Assembly: GCF_963676685.1 (NCBI RefSeq)
Contig: NC_092354.1
Location: 16,498,746 to 16,562,745, forward strand
Origin: Mytilus edulis
Taxonomy: Eukaryota > Mollusca > Bivalvia > Mytilida > Mytilidae
Reading direction: 5' to 3'
DNA length: 64,000 bases
Notes under the pieces: generated by a model
Databases searched by the model: none
Told to the model about the DNA's origin: nothing
What the model saw: the letters and a program-made list of their open reading frames with translations, nothing else
Shown: positions 28,551 to 41,274 of the stretch, piece by piece
How the letters are laid out: the number at the start of each line of letters is the position of its first letter
Numbering within the stretch: position 1 is the first letter of the stretch
Position numbers and translations under genes: made by a program

Positions 28551-28844
28551 TAATTTCAGCACCATCGTATAGACTTCGTTATTCATCGTACTTGCTTCTG
28601 TCACTTTTTGGTATTTTAAAGAGATCGGGACCAACTTCGTACGAACTTACAATTTTCGCATTCGGGTGTCCATCGTATATAAAAATCGGGACAGTGTGAC
28701 GCGGGCATAAAAAGACAACAATCCGACAAAAGAACATAACATAACCCAATGCCTCCAAATGGTCTTTAGAGCAGCGAAAAAATCCTACATACATTTTTAA
28801 AACTTTCCGTTGTAAATTTAGAAAATATTAAGAAGCTGGAACTT

Positions 28845-29050
28845 AAAATGTAAAATCACAAATACTGAACTCCGAGGATAATTCAAAACAGGAAGGCCCT
28901 AACCAAATGGCAAAATCAAAAATTAAAACACATCAAACAAATGGACAACAACTGTCCTATTCCTTACTTGGTAGAGGCATTTTCTTATAAAGCAAATGGT
29001 GGATTGAACCTGGTCTTATAGCGCTAAACCTCTCACTTGTATGACCGCAA
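28845..29050 (+). repeat. Family D repeat
   Basis: Reads AAAATCACAAATACTGAACT through AACCTCTCACTTGTATGAC, the full family length of about 200 bp. Confidence 0.75.
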
Positions 29051-29075
29051 AAAGTTACCGACTAAGTACATTAAG

Positions 29076-29950
29076 AACCATACAATCACTGACAGGTCCA
29101 CTGAAACCATCCAATCACTGAAAAGTCCTCCGGATCCATCAAATCACTGAAAAGTCCTCCGGATCCCTTCAATCACTGAAAGGTCCTCCGGTACCTATCA
29201 AATCACTGTCCATTCCTCCGGAAACCATCCTATCACTGAAAAGTTCTCTGGAAACCATCCAATCACTGAAAAGTCCTGCGGTAACCATCCAATCACTGAA
29301 AAGCCCTCCGGATCCAACCAACCACTGAAAAGTTCTCCAGATCCATTCAATCACTGACAGGTCCTCCGGTACCTATCCAATCACTACCCAGTGTTCTGGG
29401 AACCATCCAATCACTGCCCAGTGTTCTGGGAACCATCCAATCACTGAAAAGACCTCCGGAAGCCATCCAATCACTGGAAGGTCCTGCTGAAACCATCCAA
29501 TCACTGAAAATTCCTCTGGATCTATCCAATCACTGAAAAGTCCGGCGGATCCATCCAATCACTGAAAAGTCCGGCGGATCCATCCAATCACTGAAAAGTC
29601 CTTCGGATCCATTCAATCACTGGCAGGTCCTCCGGTACCTATCCAATCACTGTCCAGTCCTTCGGAAACCATTCTATCACTGAAAAGTCCTCCGGAAACT
29701 ATACAATCACTGAAAAGACCTCCGGATCCATCCAGTCACTGAAAAGTCCTCCGGATCCATCCAATCACTGAAAACTCCTTCGGGTCCATCCAATGACTGA
29801 CCGGTCCTCCAGTACCAATCCAATCACTGAAAAGTCCTCATGATCCATCCAATCAATGACAGATCCTACGGTACCAATCCTATCACTGAAAAGTACTCAT
29901 GATCCATCCAATCACTAACAGGTCCTCCGGAAACCATCCAATCACTGCAG
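29076..29950. repeat. 30-bp minisatellite, array 1 (about 29 units)
   Basis: The unit is close to ATCCAATCACTGAAAAGTCC followed by TCCGGATCC or TCCGGAAACC. Spacing is 29-31 bp and copies vary in the GATCC/GAAACC position. The array keeps several minus-strand frames open for about 60 codons only, so it does not look coding. Confidence 0.9.
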
Positions 29951-30434
29951 GAATCGACCTAACCATATGAGTCAAGATGCGTATTAGTTACTCCATAGGC
30001 CGTAATGGTAAAGTTTTCTTTTGTTGCTCAGTCCATATCGTAAACTTGGATATGTATAATGACTTGTTTCGAAGATGAGACATTTTCACATATGTGGTTA
30101 AATTTTCGGGATACGAAGTAACCTTTTCCGTAAATTAGCAAACCCCGAGTATCCTTTTGTGTTGCGGCTCCTCGTGGTAAAAAATCCCATTTTTAGCACA
30201 ATAAGTTCTTTGAAAATTTAATACTTTGAACGTATTTAATAGCTCCATAGTTTTTACACATTTATTCTGTGTTCCCTTACTTTCTAAATTAACACAAATG
30301 CTTCAGCTGAGTCATTTGTTTATCATAGAAATGTGTCAAATATCACTACACAGAGATTTTTTGTTTACACGTGACTTTTGAGTTCCTCATTTCAAGGCGC
30401 ATTAGGGATATTGTCCAATATACGTTAAATATGA
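29951..30434. other. Unique spacer between two minisatellite arrays
   Basis: About 480 bp with no copies of the 30-bp unit and no gene. Confidence 0.6.
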
Positions 30435-30885
30435 CTAGTTCTCCTGAACCAATCCAATCACTGACAAGTCCTCCGGAAACCATCCGATCAATATCAAGTC
30501 CTCCGGAAACCATCCAATCAATGACAAGTCCTCCAGAAACCATCCAATCAATAACAAGTTCTCCGGAAACCGTCCAATCAATGACAAGTCATCCGGAAAC
30601 CATCAAATCAATGACAAGTTCTCCGGAATCCATCCAATCAATGACAAGTCTTCCGGAAACCATCCAATCACTGACAAGTCCTCCGGAAACCATCCAATCA
30701 ATGACAAGTCCTCCGGAAACCGTCCAATCAATGACAAGTCCTCCAGACACCATCCAATCAATGACAAGTTCTCCGGAACCAATCCAATGAATGACAAGTC
30801 CTCCGGAATTCATCAAATCAATGACAAGTTCTCCGGAAACCATCAAATCAATTACAAGTTCTCCGGAACCAATCCAATTACTACA
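30435..30885. repeat. 30-bp minisatellite, array 2 (about 15 units)
   Basis: The unit is CCATCCAATCAATGACAAGT then CCTCCGGAAA. The length is a strict 30 bp, so it reads SPPETIQSMT over and over on the plus strand and its counterpart on the minus strand. Variants of one or two bases distinguish the units. It is related to array 1 but more uniform. Confidence 0.9.
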
Positions 30886-30966
30886 GGAAAGTACCTAACC
30901 GAATACGGTAATTTTACTGAGCCCACAGGAGCACCACATGTTATACTGGCGCTGAATCTTATAATA

Positions 30967-31144
30967 TACAGTAAAACCTGACTTAACCGAACCCTCTCGG
31001 GACATGAGATGATGTTCGGTTTTGGCAGGTATTCGATTTCAGGTTCACAATGCATAAAATGTGATATGATTGGTCTTCAGAACAAGTTTAGATTAGACAG
31101 GTCTCCGGTTTATTCAGGGTTCGGTTTAATCAGGTTACACTGTA
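30967..31144 (+). mobile_element. CAGTGAAACC MITE, copy 6 (subfamily 2)
   Basis: Starts TACAGTAAAACCTGACTTAA, ends TTTAATCAGGTTACACTGTA. Confidence 0.88.
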
Positions 31145-31417
31145 AAATTAAATATGAATATATAAAAATATGTAACGCTGAAATAAAGCTTTTAGCAATT
31201 GATTCTTCCATAATATGATTGATATAATTCGCTAATGCAAGGTCCTTATTTGACAACTCATATGAAACTCGTCATAGTGCCATGTCAGCCGAATAGTTCA
31301 AATACGGTCAAGCTAAATCGTATTTGTGTTTTTGGATTATTATGTCGTGTATTTATACCGTTTACCGGTACTTATCCCTTTCACACGATTGGATTCCTCA
31401 TTTTAGAAAGCTATAAT

Positions 31418-31752
31418 TAGTTATCAAAAGTACCAGGCTAATTATCTTATACGCCAGACACGCGTTTCGTCTAAAAAAAGACTCATCAGTGACGCTAGGA
31501 TCAACATAATCTGAATGCCAAAGAAGTACAAAGTTTAAGAGCATTGAGGACTCAAAATTCAAAAAGTTATTCCAAATACAGCTAAGGTAAACTATGCCTG
31601 GGATAAGAAAATGCTTAGAATTTCGAAAAATTAATAATTTTGTAAACACGAAATTTATGAAAATGACCATATTATTGATATTCTAATTCATGTCAAACAC
31701 TCAAGTGCTGACAACTGGGCTGGGGATTGCTCGTGGACGAAAGCAGTAACAT
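31418..31752 (-). repeat. Dispersed family C, inverted copy
   Basis: Reads AGTTATCAAAAGTACCAGGC, ACGCCAGACACGCGTTTCGT and TGCTGACAACTGGGCTGG. The two minus-strand and plus-strand frames here are shadows. Confidence 0.75.
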
Positions 31753-32635
31753 GGACCCAGTGGTGTAAATAGTTAACAATGGTTATCCAGGTTTAACCTA
31801 CTATATCTTCGTCGTAAAATGCCTGTTCTAAGTAAGTTTTTCGCAGCGTTCTGTTGTTTGACAGCGTTTGATTTTGTTTTTATGAACTTCCTCTTGTTGA
31901 AGTTTCCTCACAGTTCGTTCTTTTTATTGTTGAACATCGTTCACATGGGAAATTGTCAATTGCAATATGTGAATTACAGAAGGTATCGCAACGTACCAAC
32001 TATTCGCTAGTAGCGAAACATTTCATTACCTAAAATGTCCATTGCTATATATATCAATATTTCAATTTATTATTGCTTTAGTTCAATATTAAATGATAGC
32101 CGTATCTATTTTTTTGATAATGGCAACAATTGTTTTAAATTGTTAGGTTTAAAGAAGGACTACGCGTAAACGAACATTTAATTACTTTTAAATTTCAATC
32201 AGTGATTAACTATATTATATTTGTTAATTATATGATTAAACTTAAAATTGTAAAATATTTAAAGGTAATTGACGTTTCTGCAACTCATATTTACATACAA
32301 TTATGTTGTCCATGTATTAAGTAATTATGCATGAATGACCACAAGGACAACATTACAATGAAGATATTATGAAGTATAAGTGCCACTTAAAATACGAGTT
32401 TGTTACACAAGCTATACATCAGTGAATGTAATTAGTTTTCACAAGATTTTTATATATTCTTTTATAAAAGGACCTTGATTAAGAACGTTATTTTTCAAAG
32501 ACCAGATACTTTAATTTAAAATTAAACTGTATCGACACAAGATTTAATTATTGAAGATATTCCTGTTGTTACTTTGTTCAGACACACACGTATGTTTTAT
32601 AAATCTTTTGAGGGAAATATGAAACAATTTGATCG
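31753..32635. other. Intergenic, nothing recognised
   Basis: Very AT-rich. A 63-codon frame at 31819 has a hydrophobic start but no domain or splice support. Confidence 0.45.
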
Positions 32636-32799
32636 TACAACGAGACCGGACTAAACAGAATCCTGCATAAACCGAACATGTTTTTAAGCACCGAAATACC
32701 AAATTGTATGCGTTTTGAACCTGATAAAACCGAACATCGGCCAAAACCGAACAAAATCTTAATTTCCGACGAAATTCGGTTAAGCCAGGTTTTATTGTA
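32636..32799 (-). mobile_element. CAGTGAAACC MITE, copy 7 (subfamily 1, diverged)
   Basis: Starts TACAACGAGACCGGACTAAA and ends TAAGCCAGGTTTTATTGTA. Shows the most terminal changes of the eleven copies, so it is probably among the oldest. Confidence 0.8.
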
Positions 32800-33531
32800 T
32801 AAGGATTGTAAATTTACTCCAGATAAGACGAACCAATTATGAATTATTAATTAACTTACGGTGAAAATGTCTGAAGGAAATGCACCATCTTTATCTATAT
32901 TATGATTAATTGATGATACTTGAGCTTTACAATGAAATTAAAACTGTGTTCGTTACGTGACACTATACAAAGACAGCCTTTGTATGAGGTCGATACAAGG
33001 ATTTATCATATGTTTAGTAGTAAATACAGTAGTTTTGAATATTTGATAAATAGCCTGCTGTTTAATCCATATCGCGCAACTTTGATGCGCACCCTTTATC
33101 TCATACCCTTGGTCACACCCCTACTTTTTTTTTACAGTCAGTTTTTATTTATTATTTTTATTTTATTTTTTGCTTAAGAAATATTTTTCCTCAAAATAGG
33201 TACGGTCATACGGGCGTGACGCAATATATTAAATAACGTCATTGTTTGGTATGTACATATGACGTCAAAAACGTCAAGTTTTCATATTTTTTTGGCACAA
33301 TAAATGCAACTATAAAAAATACAAAACACACGAAAAAATACAATAATAAAAAAAAAAATTTTTTTTTAAGCACGCAAATTGTAAGGTAACCCAGGTGCTT
33401 TGAATAAGTAATTGAGCAGTTCTTTTAAGGCTTTTAAAACAAGACAAAAGTAGAACTAAAGGTAACCCAGTGAACAGTTCATATTATATAACTCTCCTGT
33501 TGAAATATATGATAAAGCGTATAAAACATGG

Positions 33532-33643
33532 AAAAATCCGTATCACATGCCGTATCACCCTCGACCAACATCATCCATCGGGCCTAAAGGCCCTTGGGCT
33601 GAAATTGGTGTCTCGGGATGATACGACATATGATACGGATTTT
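33532..33643. mobile_element. 112-bp foldback mini-element
   Basis: Left arm AAAAATCCGTATCACATGCC, right arm inverted AAAATCCGTATCATATGTCG; the centre is GGGCCTAAAGGCCC. No target duplication identified. Confidence 0.65.
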
Positions 33644-33654
33644 GCCATAGATAT

Positions 33655-33720
33655 AGGAAGATGTGGTGTGAGTGCCAATGAGACAACTCTCCATACAAAT
33701 AACAATTTAAAAAGTAAACC
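33655..33720 (-). repeat. Mussel-type repeat, 3' fragment
   Basis: Reads GATGTGGTGTGAGTGCCAAT and GAGACAACTCTCCATAC. Confidence 0.65.
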
Positions 33721-34420
33721 ATTATGTATTATTTTCTGTATATTGACCTCATACAAAGGCTATATTTGTTATATTATTAATTTCAGACCATTATGCATAT
33801 TTGAATCAAAATCGTCATTTGATTTTGTTTGAAAGATATCATATTGTCTCCTTGACAATAAAAACATATTATTAGTTACATAGTGTGCTAGTGACCTAAT
33901 ACGGTATATATGGGATCAGTAAATTCTATATGGGGTGAGAGCGATATAAGCCCCGCCTCCCTACTACCTTATATGGAATATAAAGGGACGTAACTCCACT
34001 ACTAACCGTGTATGAGAAAAGCCCCGCCTCCCTACTAACCTAATATCAAATATACACGGTCTCCACGAGGGCGCTTTTAACCAATCACATTCCTAGAAAT
34101 GTATAGGAGGTAAGATAATAGACAATAACAACATATTAGTTGTTATTTACTTTCTTTTGTTTGTTTTTTTACATCTTATGTATTTGAAGATTTTTTTCGT
34201 CAAATAATCGATCACAGATATCATTTGTTTCAAAACGTTTAACGATATCCTGAAATTCATTACATGACGTCACAGAGTAAATCGGTTTTTAAATATTCTA
34301 AAAATAACAGTGCAATATGCTTTTTGCTATCCGCCGTTTTCTCTCTACCTTCGAAAATATAGTTTAACATGTGACTATCCCTAAACGAATCAAATTTGTT
34401 AAAATATACGGAATAATAAT
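33715..34420 (+). repeat. Dispersed repeat family K, copy 1
   Basis: Contains TTGACCTCATACAAAGGCTA, ATCATATTGTCTCCTTGACA and GAAGATTTTTTTCGTCAAAT. It is interrupted at 33890-34110 by extra sequence with two related blocks, GATATAAGCCCCGCCTCCCT and AAGCCCCGCCTCCCTACTAA. Confidence 0.7.
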
Positions 34421-34426
34421 ATAGGA

Positions 34427-34950
34427 TTTATTGACCTGAAAGAAGTATATTGACTGAGGACGAAGTTTGAGGTCGATATACTTCTTTGGGTCTATATATC
34501 CTGTATTGACCTCATAAAAAGGCTATATATGTTATATTATTAATTTCCGACCATATTTGTATCAATCGTCATTCGATTTTGTTGGAATTATATAGATATC
34601 ATATTGTCTCCTACACAATAATAACATATTAGTTATTATTTAATTTACTTTCTTTTGTTTGTTTTTTTTTACATCTTATGTATTTGAAGATTTTTTTTCG
34701 TCAAATAATTGATCACAGATATCATTTGTTTCAAAATGTTTAACAAGAGCATGCAATTCATAAATCGTTTTTTTTTTAGATATTCTAAAAAAAACGTGTA
34801 ATATGCTTTTTGCTGTGCAATATGCTTTTTGCTGTGCAAAATGCTTTTTTCTATCCACAGTTTTCTTTCTACCTTCGAAAATATAGTTTAACATGTAACT
34901 ATCCCTGAACGATTTTTTTTTAAATATACGAATTAATAATATTAAACCAT
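34427..34950 (+). repeat. Dispersed repeat family K, copy 2
   Basis: Begins TTATTGACCTGAAAGAAGTA and TATTGACTGAGGACGAAGTT, then repeats the blocks of copy 1 in order, ending with a short tandem of GTGCAATATGCTTTTTGCT. Copy 3 is at 58690-59250. Confidence 0.75.
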
Positions 34951-35470
34951 CAGTTTTGCATTGAAATTCTAACGGTTTTTGTAATATGCATCCATATACT
35001 TGCTTAACTGATATTTAAATTTAACTATTATCATGTTTATAAATCTTATTCGGTAGGTCACAGTCAAGAAAAGGAGTACGGGACTGTTCTAACAACAAAA
35101 ACTATGTCGTCATCTGTGAAACCAATATTTCAAAACTAACTCGTGATGGCGTTTGTAAAATTTTCAAATGGAAGGGACGATTTCAACTTCAACGATACGA
35201 CTGGAACTGCTCATCTTAACATATATAACATACATAGAAGTAGATATATTTTTAATCTCGACATTCCTATAAACACTAGATGCTACTAAAATGTACCATC
35301 ATTTTTCTTTCTGGAGTTATAGAACATTGGAAATCATGAATTTAAATGTTTAAATGAAAATAAACCGTCAATGTTCCAATTCGTGTTTGTTGCATTTATA
35401 AACTTTAGGATCAGGAACATTAATGTAACAACTTGACCTAATATGTTAGCTGTGATACTGAGTAATTTGA
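34951..35470. other. Intergenic with unassigned repeat-like block
   Basis: 35080-35270 (CAAAAACTATGTCGTCATCT to TAGAAGTAGATATATTT) has the look of a dispersed bivalve repeat, but no second copy was found in the window. Confidence 0.35.
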
Positions 35471-35651
35471 TACAGTGAAACCTGGCTAAACCGAACCTCT
35501 TCGGGACTTAAGATTTTGATCGGTATTTGCCGATGTTCTATTTTATCAAGTTCACAACGTATACAATTTGATATGACGGTGGTTAAGAACATGTTTGGTT
35601 TATACAGGTTTCTGGTTTATGCAGGATTCGGTTTAGCCAGGTTTCACTGTA
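35471..35651 (+). mobile_element. CAGTGAAACC MITE, copy 8 (subfamily 1)
   Basis: Starts TACAGTGAAACCTGGCTAAA and ends TTTAGCCAGGTTTCACTGTA; the ends are fully complementary over about 20 bases. Good reference copy for subfamily 1. Confidence 0.9.
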
Positions 35652-37289
35652 CTTATGTTTCATAAAACTTCAAAGCTAATGAGGTCCTATTAACAAATAT
35701 CTGTGCAACAAGTAGTCAGCAAAAAACTAATATATATACATAGACCAATTATAAAATATTTGAGTCGTCTATATGTGCTAGATTGGATAGTCAACGGAAA
35801 GGTATATATATATTGAAATTAAAAGGTCATTGCCAAATTTTTGATAATTAGGTTAGATGAATAAATGCAATTTGTTTATTGTGTCAGAAAGTTAACGAAG
35901 TGAAAACCTAAGATTGATCTGTTTGTTGCTTTATCTTATGTATATATATATATAAAAATAATACCGTGAGAAAATCTCATTATGTCGTAAAAGTAACTTT
36001 AGCTTTTAAATGGTATATAATACAATCTTCTTTATATAACAACTATGTGTCCCTATACGCTGTTATTAAATGAATAGTTTGTATTTTAGCGTGCAGACTT
36101 CATTTAATTTCTTTTCTATTGCAATCTTTTGGAAAATTGCCAATTTGTTTTGTATCAATAAATATTGAAAAAATTAAACTTGATTAGAAGGAAACGAATA
36201 CTATATAAATATCGTAAAAAAGTATAACAATGTTGTGCATGAACTACATTTTTTATTTCATTTTGTTTTGTGGTTAACTTAATATATTTTTATCATGTAT
36301 ATATATATGTAAAGCGCCTTAGAGTGATTTTATTGTTATATAGGGCGCTATAGAAATTTTTACTATTATTATTATTAAGAAACAAACAATTATCTAAAAG
36401 GTTAATCATAAATTAACAAGACATTTATTTTATATAGATTCAAAACAAACGACCTTTCATTCCAAACCATTACTTAAGTAAAAATTGATCTAATACTACG
36501 TACTAGTATTTATCAAATGGACTCTGATTTGCCTTGTTGATTGAAAATATGAAAATGTATATCTAACCAACAAAACCAGAGCGTTTTGCTGCAAAGATGA
36601 ATACGAAATATTGTATACTTATAGTTGTAGGTTTTTCGAAGTTTTTTTAGAATAAGAGTTTAATAATAAAAAAAAAACTGACTTTTCTCTATTGGTTGGG
36701 CGGGGGTAAACATGTTTTGGGAGATATCAACCATCTCCCTATACATTGATATATTTTCTGTCAAAAATATCTTAAATAAATAATAACCTTCATATCAGTA
36801 AAAAGATAAATTATTAAATGCAATTAAACTATTTCATTTCCAATAAATATGCAATTTTAACTCAATAAAGATAATATGCTTATAATTTTAAAGTCATCAA
36901 CAGAACTTTATATTATTTATATGTTAGAATTCGATTTTTATAGGGGAAACAGTGCTAAGAAAAAAACCTTAAATCTTAGTCGCCGTCAATCTTTTGTGAT
37001 AGGGGTATATTTTTTTTACATTTATCATTCAACTGAGAGATGGTCATGTAGAGACGTTTTTTCCAAAAATGTGGGCTAAATGTAAATGATAGATTTAAAG
37101 CTGGTTACCAAATTATTTATGTATAATTTGAATGTCACTTTATTCTATAATACTTGTTTAATATTTACAAAAAGAAGGATATAAATAGAATTATTTGAAA
37201 CCAGACTCTTTTGACTTTATCTGTGCCTATGGATAAATATGGGCTTCCACATGTCTACCCTTTAATAAAAGAAAGTGACCCAGATAACC
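35652..37289. other. Intergenic, AT-rich
   Basis: No gene. At 36310-36378 is GTAAAGCGCCTTAGAGTGAT, then AGGGCGCTATAGAAATTTTT, ending in (ATT)n, the familiar 3' tail of some invertebrate LINE/SINE elements. Elsewhere only A/T runs. Confidence 0.5.
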
Positions 37290-37455
37290 TTAGCCGTATT
37301 TGGCACAACTTTATGGAATTTGGGTTATCAATACTCCTCAACTTTGTAAATGTGGCTTTTTAACTATTTTGAACTGAGCGTCACTGATGAGTCTTGTGTA
37401 GACGAAACGCACGTCTGACGACTAAAATTGTAAGCCTTGTACCTATGATAACTAG
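37290..37455 (+). repeat. Dispersed family C, 3' half
   Basis: Reads TAGCCGTATTTGGCACAACT, AGCGTCACTGATGAGTCTTG and GACGAAACGCACGTCTGACG. Confidence 0.75.
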
Positions 37456-38934
37456 TATCAAATGAACCAGTCGAAAAATTATCTGAATCCTAAAATTTAA
37501 TTTTAAGATCGCTAACCATCGTTAAGGAAAAAAGTTAGTGATATATTAAGCCTGTTCGACACTCATGCTATACAAATAACAGTAATATGTGTTAATTATA
37601 ATCGTTAAATGTAGGATTGAAAATGGTTGCTTTATACGTACAGTAAATTTGCATAGCTAAGTCCCTAAATTAATTTCAATCACCGGAAACAAGACGGATA
37701 TAAGGAACACCGCACATGCTGAGGGTGACGTTTTCCTCGTGACGAGTGAGAATTGAATACATGTATATTATTGAAGCGCATAGATAAGTTTGAAGGACGA
37801 TCTATTGATTCCTTTAAACATACTTATTTCAAATTTAAAAAGTTCTTATTGTAGGACAAACTAAAGCCTGTTCGACAAACATGTCTTTAAAGGACAAACA
37901 TTTCTTTCTTTAATTTAATTTTGCACATAAAAATTATGTGATCCTTTAATTTAGATAAATCAAAGAAGACGAATTTGTTTAGCATAACACATTAGCTTAA
38001 CTTATTTTATCTTATCCGATTCTTCAAGAAATTTACTGCAATTGAAAATGGTTCTTCCCGTACGCCTAATTTCTTCGGCAGTTTCCCGTATACGTTTACC
38101 AGTTTACCTGCCATGAAACCTCATATTATAATTTTCTTCTTTTATTTTCTTCTTCTTTCGTTTAGAAAGAGGGGTAGATTATTAGATTTTCAAGATCACC
38201 TTCGTTTTGGGAAAGGAGGCGGGGTTAGGTTTATAAGATTTTCAAGATCACCAATGTATATAGTGAAGAAGATATCTGTTTGTTACTCTTCATTGGTAAT
38301 TTTTTTCCTTGTCAATTTGCATTGAATAACATCAAATTTAATTACATTGGAAATGTCTACCTAATAAATGCACCCTTTGCATTGGTTATTTGCATAACAT
38401 TTAGTGTTCATATGGCAAACCTTGATCTTATATATACTAAATGATAGAAAGAAATTCAATGTAAATGCTTTTCATAATTAGAAATGAGTCAAAGTTGACA
38501 TGACTTTAACATGTTTAAAATCGCTTGAAATATCAACCTTAACAATCTACCCCTTGGTCATTTACTATCAACAACATTAGGTGTGCATACGTCAAATTTC
38601 TATCTAATATCAATATTGAATGAAAGTAAAAATTGAATATAAAAGCTTTTCTTACATAATATAAAAAGAGTTAAATTTGACATGACTTGAAAACACATTA
38701 CTGTTTTATTTTAATGTGCATAATACTCTCAAATTTTTTGATTTAGAAATTTAAAAAAAACATTTTGTTTTCATTTTTTTTAAATTTCTTTGTTGCACAC
38801 CAATTCTGTTACTTAACAAAAACAGAGTTGTGAAACCGTACGATCAATTATCCTGGAAAACCACAATTACTAGTTTTGCTAGCTATATTTTGTAAACTAG
38901 CTATGTAAGCAGGTTTAAATAAACTCATCACAGA
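37456..38934. other. Intergenic, nothing recognised
   Basis: AT-rich; 38390-38700 contains two loosely similar blocks (ATTTGCATAACATTTAGTGT and TACTATCAACAACATTAGGT contexts), suggesting an old duplication. A 70-codon frame at 38113 lacks support. Confidence 0.4.
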
Positions 38935-39303
38935 TACCAGGATTCAATTTTTATATTTGCGCCAGACGCGCGTTTCGTCTCCAAAAGACTACATAAGGAC
39001 AAATAAAGAACCCACTCTTGATTTCGGAATATAGCTGTACCAAGTCAGAAATATAACACTGAATAACGTGCGTAGCGAGTTATTTAACAGTGTGCACCAC
39101 ATTTTTTATGTTATTTCGAATAGACAGAAAAAATATTACAGTCATTTCTTATAATTTAATTCTAAATTCCATTTTAAACCGTAGAAAACCATGAAAGATA
39201 ATGAAAAAACGTTGATGACGTCACAGTCACATGAATAAATTATGTCTATGGGCTGATAACAAAATAACGTCAGCCAATCAGAAGACATGTAACATCCAAA
39301 ATT
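38935..39303 (-). repeat. Family C fragment then inverted foldback family E
   Basis: 38935-39005 reads GCCAGACGCGCGTTTCGTCT. From 39053 the foldback starts ACTGAATAACGTGCGTAGCG and runs to TCAGCCAATCAGAAGACATG, the reverse of the copy at 10800; only one arm of the hairpin is present. Confidence 0.7.
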
Positions 39304-40249
39304 AAATTATTCGTTTATTTACGTTTGATTTTGTCAGGGTTTATGGATAACAAAAATGTACTTCCCCCTTTTTTTCTCTTTACTTTTCAATTCCATATTT
39401 CTTCTGAATACTTTTTTGCTTAAAACTTGCATGACCGTTTGTACTGATTTCGTACACATACACAAACATTATAATCCGCAGTAATAAATAAAGAAATAAA
39501 GTTAAGCAAACAAACAATACTGAAAAATAGAAAGATATTAACAAAAAAAAGAAACCGGGATCATTTATTTGACAATGTAAATGATACCGGTTCAATATTT
39601 ATTCAGATTTTAAAAAGTTCATCAATCTTTTTATCATGTAAACCCTGTTAAACTCTTTTTAAAATTTAGTAAATATTCTTTTCATTGTATGTTCAGTATT
39701 TAGTGACGGCGTGTGATCTTTATCATGTTTATGTCACTTCAATTTAAAGACTGCAATATTTACTGTCAAATTATGTGGGCATGATAACATAATGAAAATG
39801 GGAAAAACATTAAAAATGTCGGCCTTTGTTTCTCCTTGTTTTGTATTTTCCTTTGCTGTCTTAAAAAAAATATTAAAAAGGTTTGGTATGTTTTAAATTA
39901 CTGTGTGACATTTCTTACAACTCCTGTTGAGATTTATTATTTTGATAAACCCCCACATTTTTTTCAGAATTTGTTTGCATGAAATATACATAAAGACATT
40001 AGTTCTAACCATTCTTAAAATTTGCCGATCTCGTAATCTTTTCTTTTGGTTTTTCGTTTGTAATGTCTGTCTTTGTCCATCTTAGTTTTGCATTGCCCTT
40101 TCTATCTTTTAAATTTATTGTTTAGTTTTAATTCCTTTTTGTACAATTCTTTCAATTGCTGTCGTGATCGATTGTTTTTATAAACCCACACATAACTTAT
40201 GCAAAAAAAGTTAATATTAATGCGCTTATTCTTTTTTTCTATTAAATAA
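39304..40249. other. Intergenic, nothing recognised
   Basis: AT-rich with poly-T runs; no supported frame. Confidence 0.45.
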
Positions 40250-40480
40250 AGGCAACAGTAGTATACTGCTGTTCGAAATTCATAAATCGACCAGGAGAAA
40301 ACAAATCCAGATTGCAAACTAAAACTGAGGAAAACGTATCAAATATAAGTGAACTACGACACAACAGAAACACAACATTAAAATGAAACACACACATAAA
40401 CGAACTATAATATAACAAATGTAATTTTGCTGACTTGGTACAGGGCATTTTAAGAAAAACAATGTTGGGTTGTGGCATGC
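40250..40480. repeat. Dispersed repeat family M
   Basis: Reads GGCAACAGTAGTATACTGCT and ACAAATCCAGATTGCAAACT, matching 19378 and 49065. Overlapping minus-strand frames are shadows. Confidence 0.75.
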
Positions 40481-40984
40481 CAAACATCCCGCTTTAATGA
40501 CAATGTTAATTATAAAGCCAGAACACACTGACCTGGTTATCTTTTCTCTCAGTTAAATCTTTTGCTATGCCTGTGTTTTAATCTTAGTTTTGCATTCTCC
40601 GTTTCTATTTTTTTTAAATTCTACAAACGAATTGATTTGTTTTTTATTACTCTGTTGTACATTCCTTCATTTGCTAACGAGAAGAATATTTTCATAACCC
40701 TAAAAATGATTTAAAACAAGTTAATATAAAAAAAATTACCATAAAGACATGCATTCTAAACTTTCTTTACAATAAGAATTAAGACTTTTAAATTCTAATT
40801 TTTCTTTCGCTCCTGGGTTTTTTTTTTGCAATGTCTGTCTCTTTTTTTTTTAATTTACGTATTGCATCATCCTTTTCTATCATTTTTTAATTTTAAAAAT
40901 GCAATGGTAGGTTTTATTTACTGTTTGCTACATTCTTTCAATTGATGATGAGATCAATAATTTTGATAAACCTGTTGTGGACCC

Positions 40985-41125
40985 TCAATAAATACGTTAT
41001 GATTACAAAAGGGGGACGAAAGATACTAAAGGGACAGTCAAACTCATAAATCTAAACCAAACTGACAACGCCATGGCTAAAAATGAAAAAGACAAACAGA
41101 CAAACAATAGTACACATGACACAAA
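40985..41125 (-). repeat. CCATGGCTAAAAATGAAAA family, fragment
   Basis: Reads GGGGGACGAAAGATACTAAA and ACTGACAACGCCATGGCTAA. Confidence 0.75.
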
Positions 41126-41274
41126 ATACGTCTAATTGTTGTGATTGTAATAAAATCTACACAATAACGTCATTTACTACAGCAGTATGGCTACAACGTA
41201 CAACGTTATCATAATTTAATGTTAGTTCATCGCGTATTTTCCGACAAAACTCCCACATCTTATATACTGTGGAT

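Larger units (their letters stand above)
26901..28711. mobile_element. 1.8-kb DNA transposon with about 30-bp inverted ends
   Basis: Left end TTTATGCCCGCGTCACACTG, then TCCCGGTTTTTA; the right end inverted is the same apart from one A for G in about 31 bases. Inside both ends the phrases CATCGTA and TTCGTA recur many times, like subterminal binding sites. One short frame is present at 27487, but nothing like a whole transposase. I cannot see an unambiguous target duplication, so the superfamily is open (PIF/Harbinger-like is possible). A family D repeat is nested near the right end. Confidence 0.8.

Noticed and set aside
30371-30790. 139-codon frame made of SPPETIQSMT repeats
   Set aside because: A 30-bp tandem repeat keeps frames open on both strands by arithmetic; there is no signal, domain, start context or splice support.
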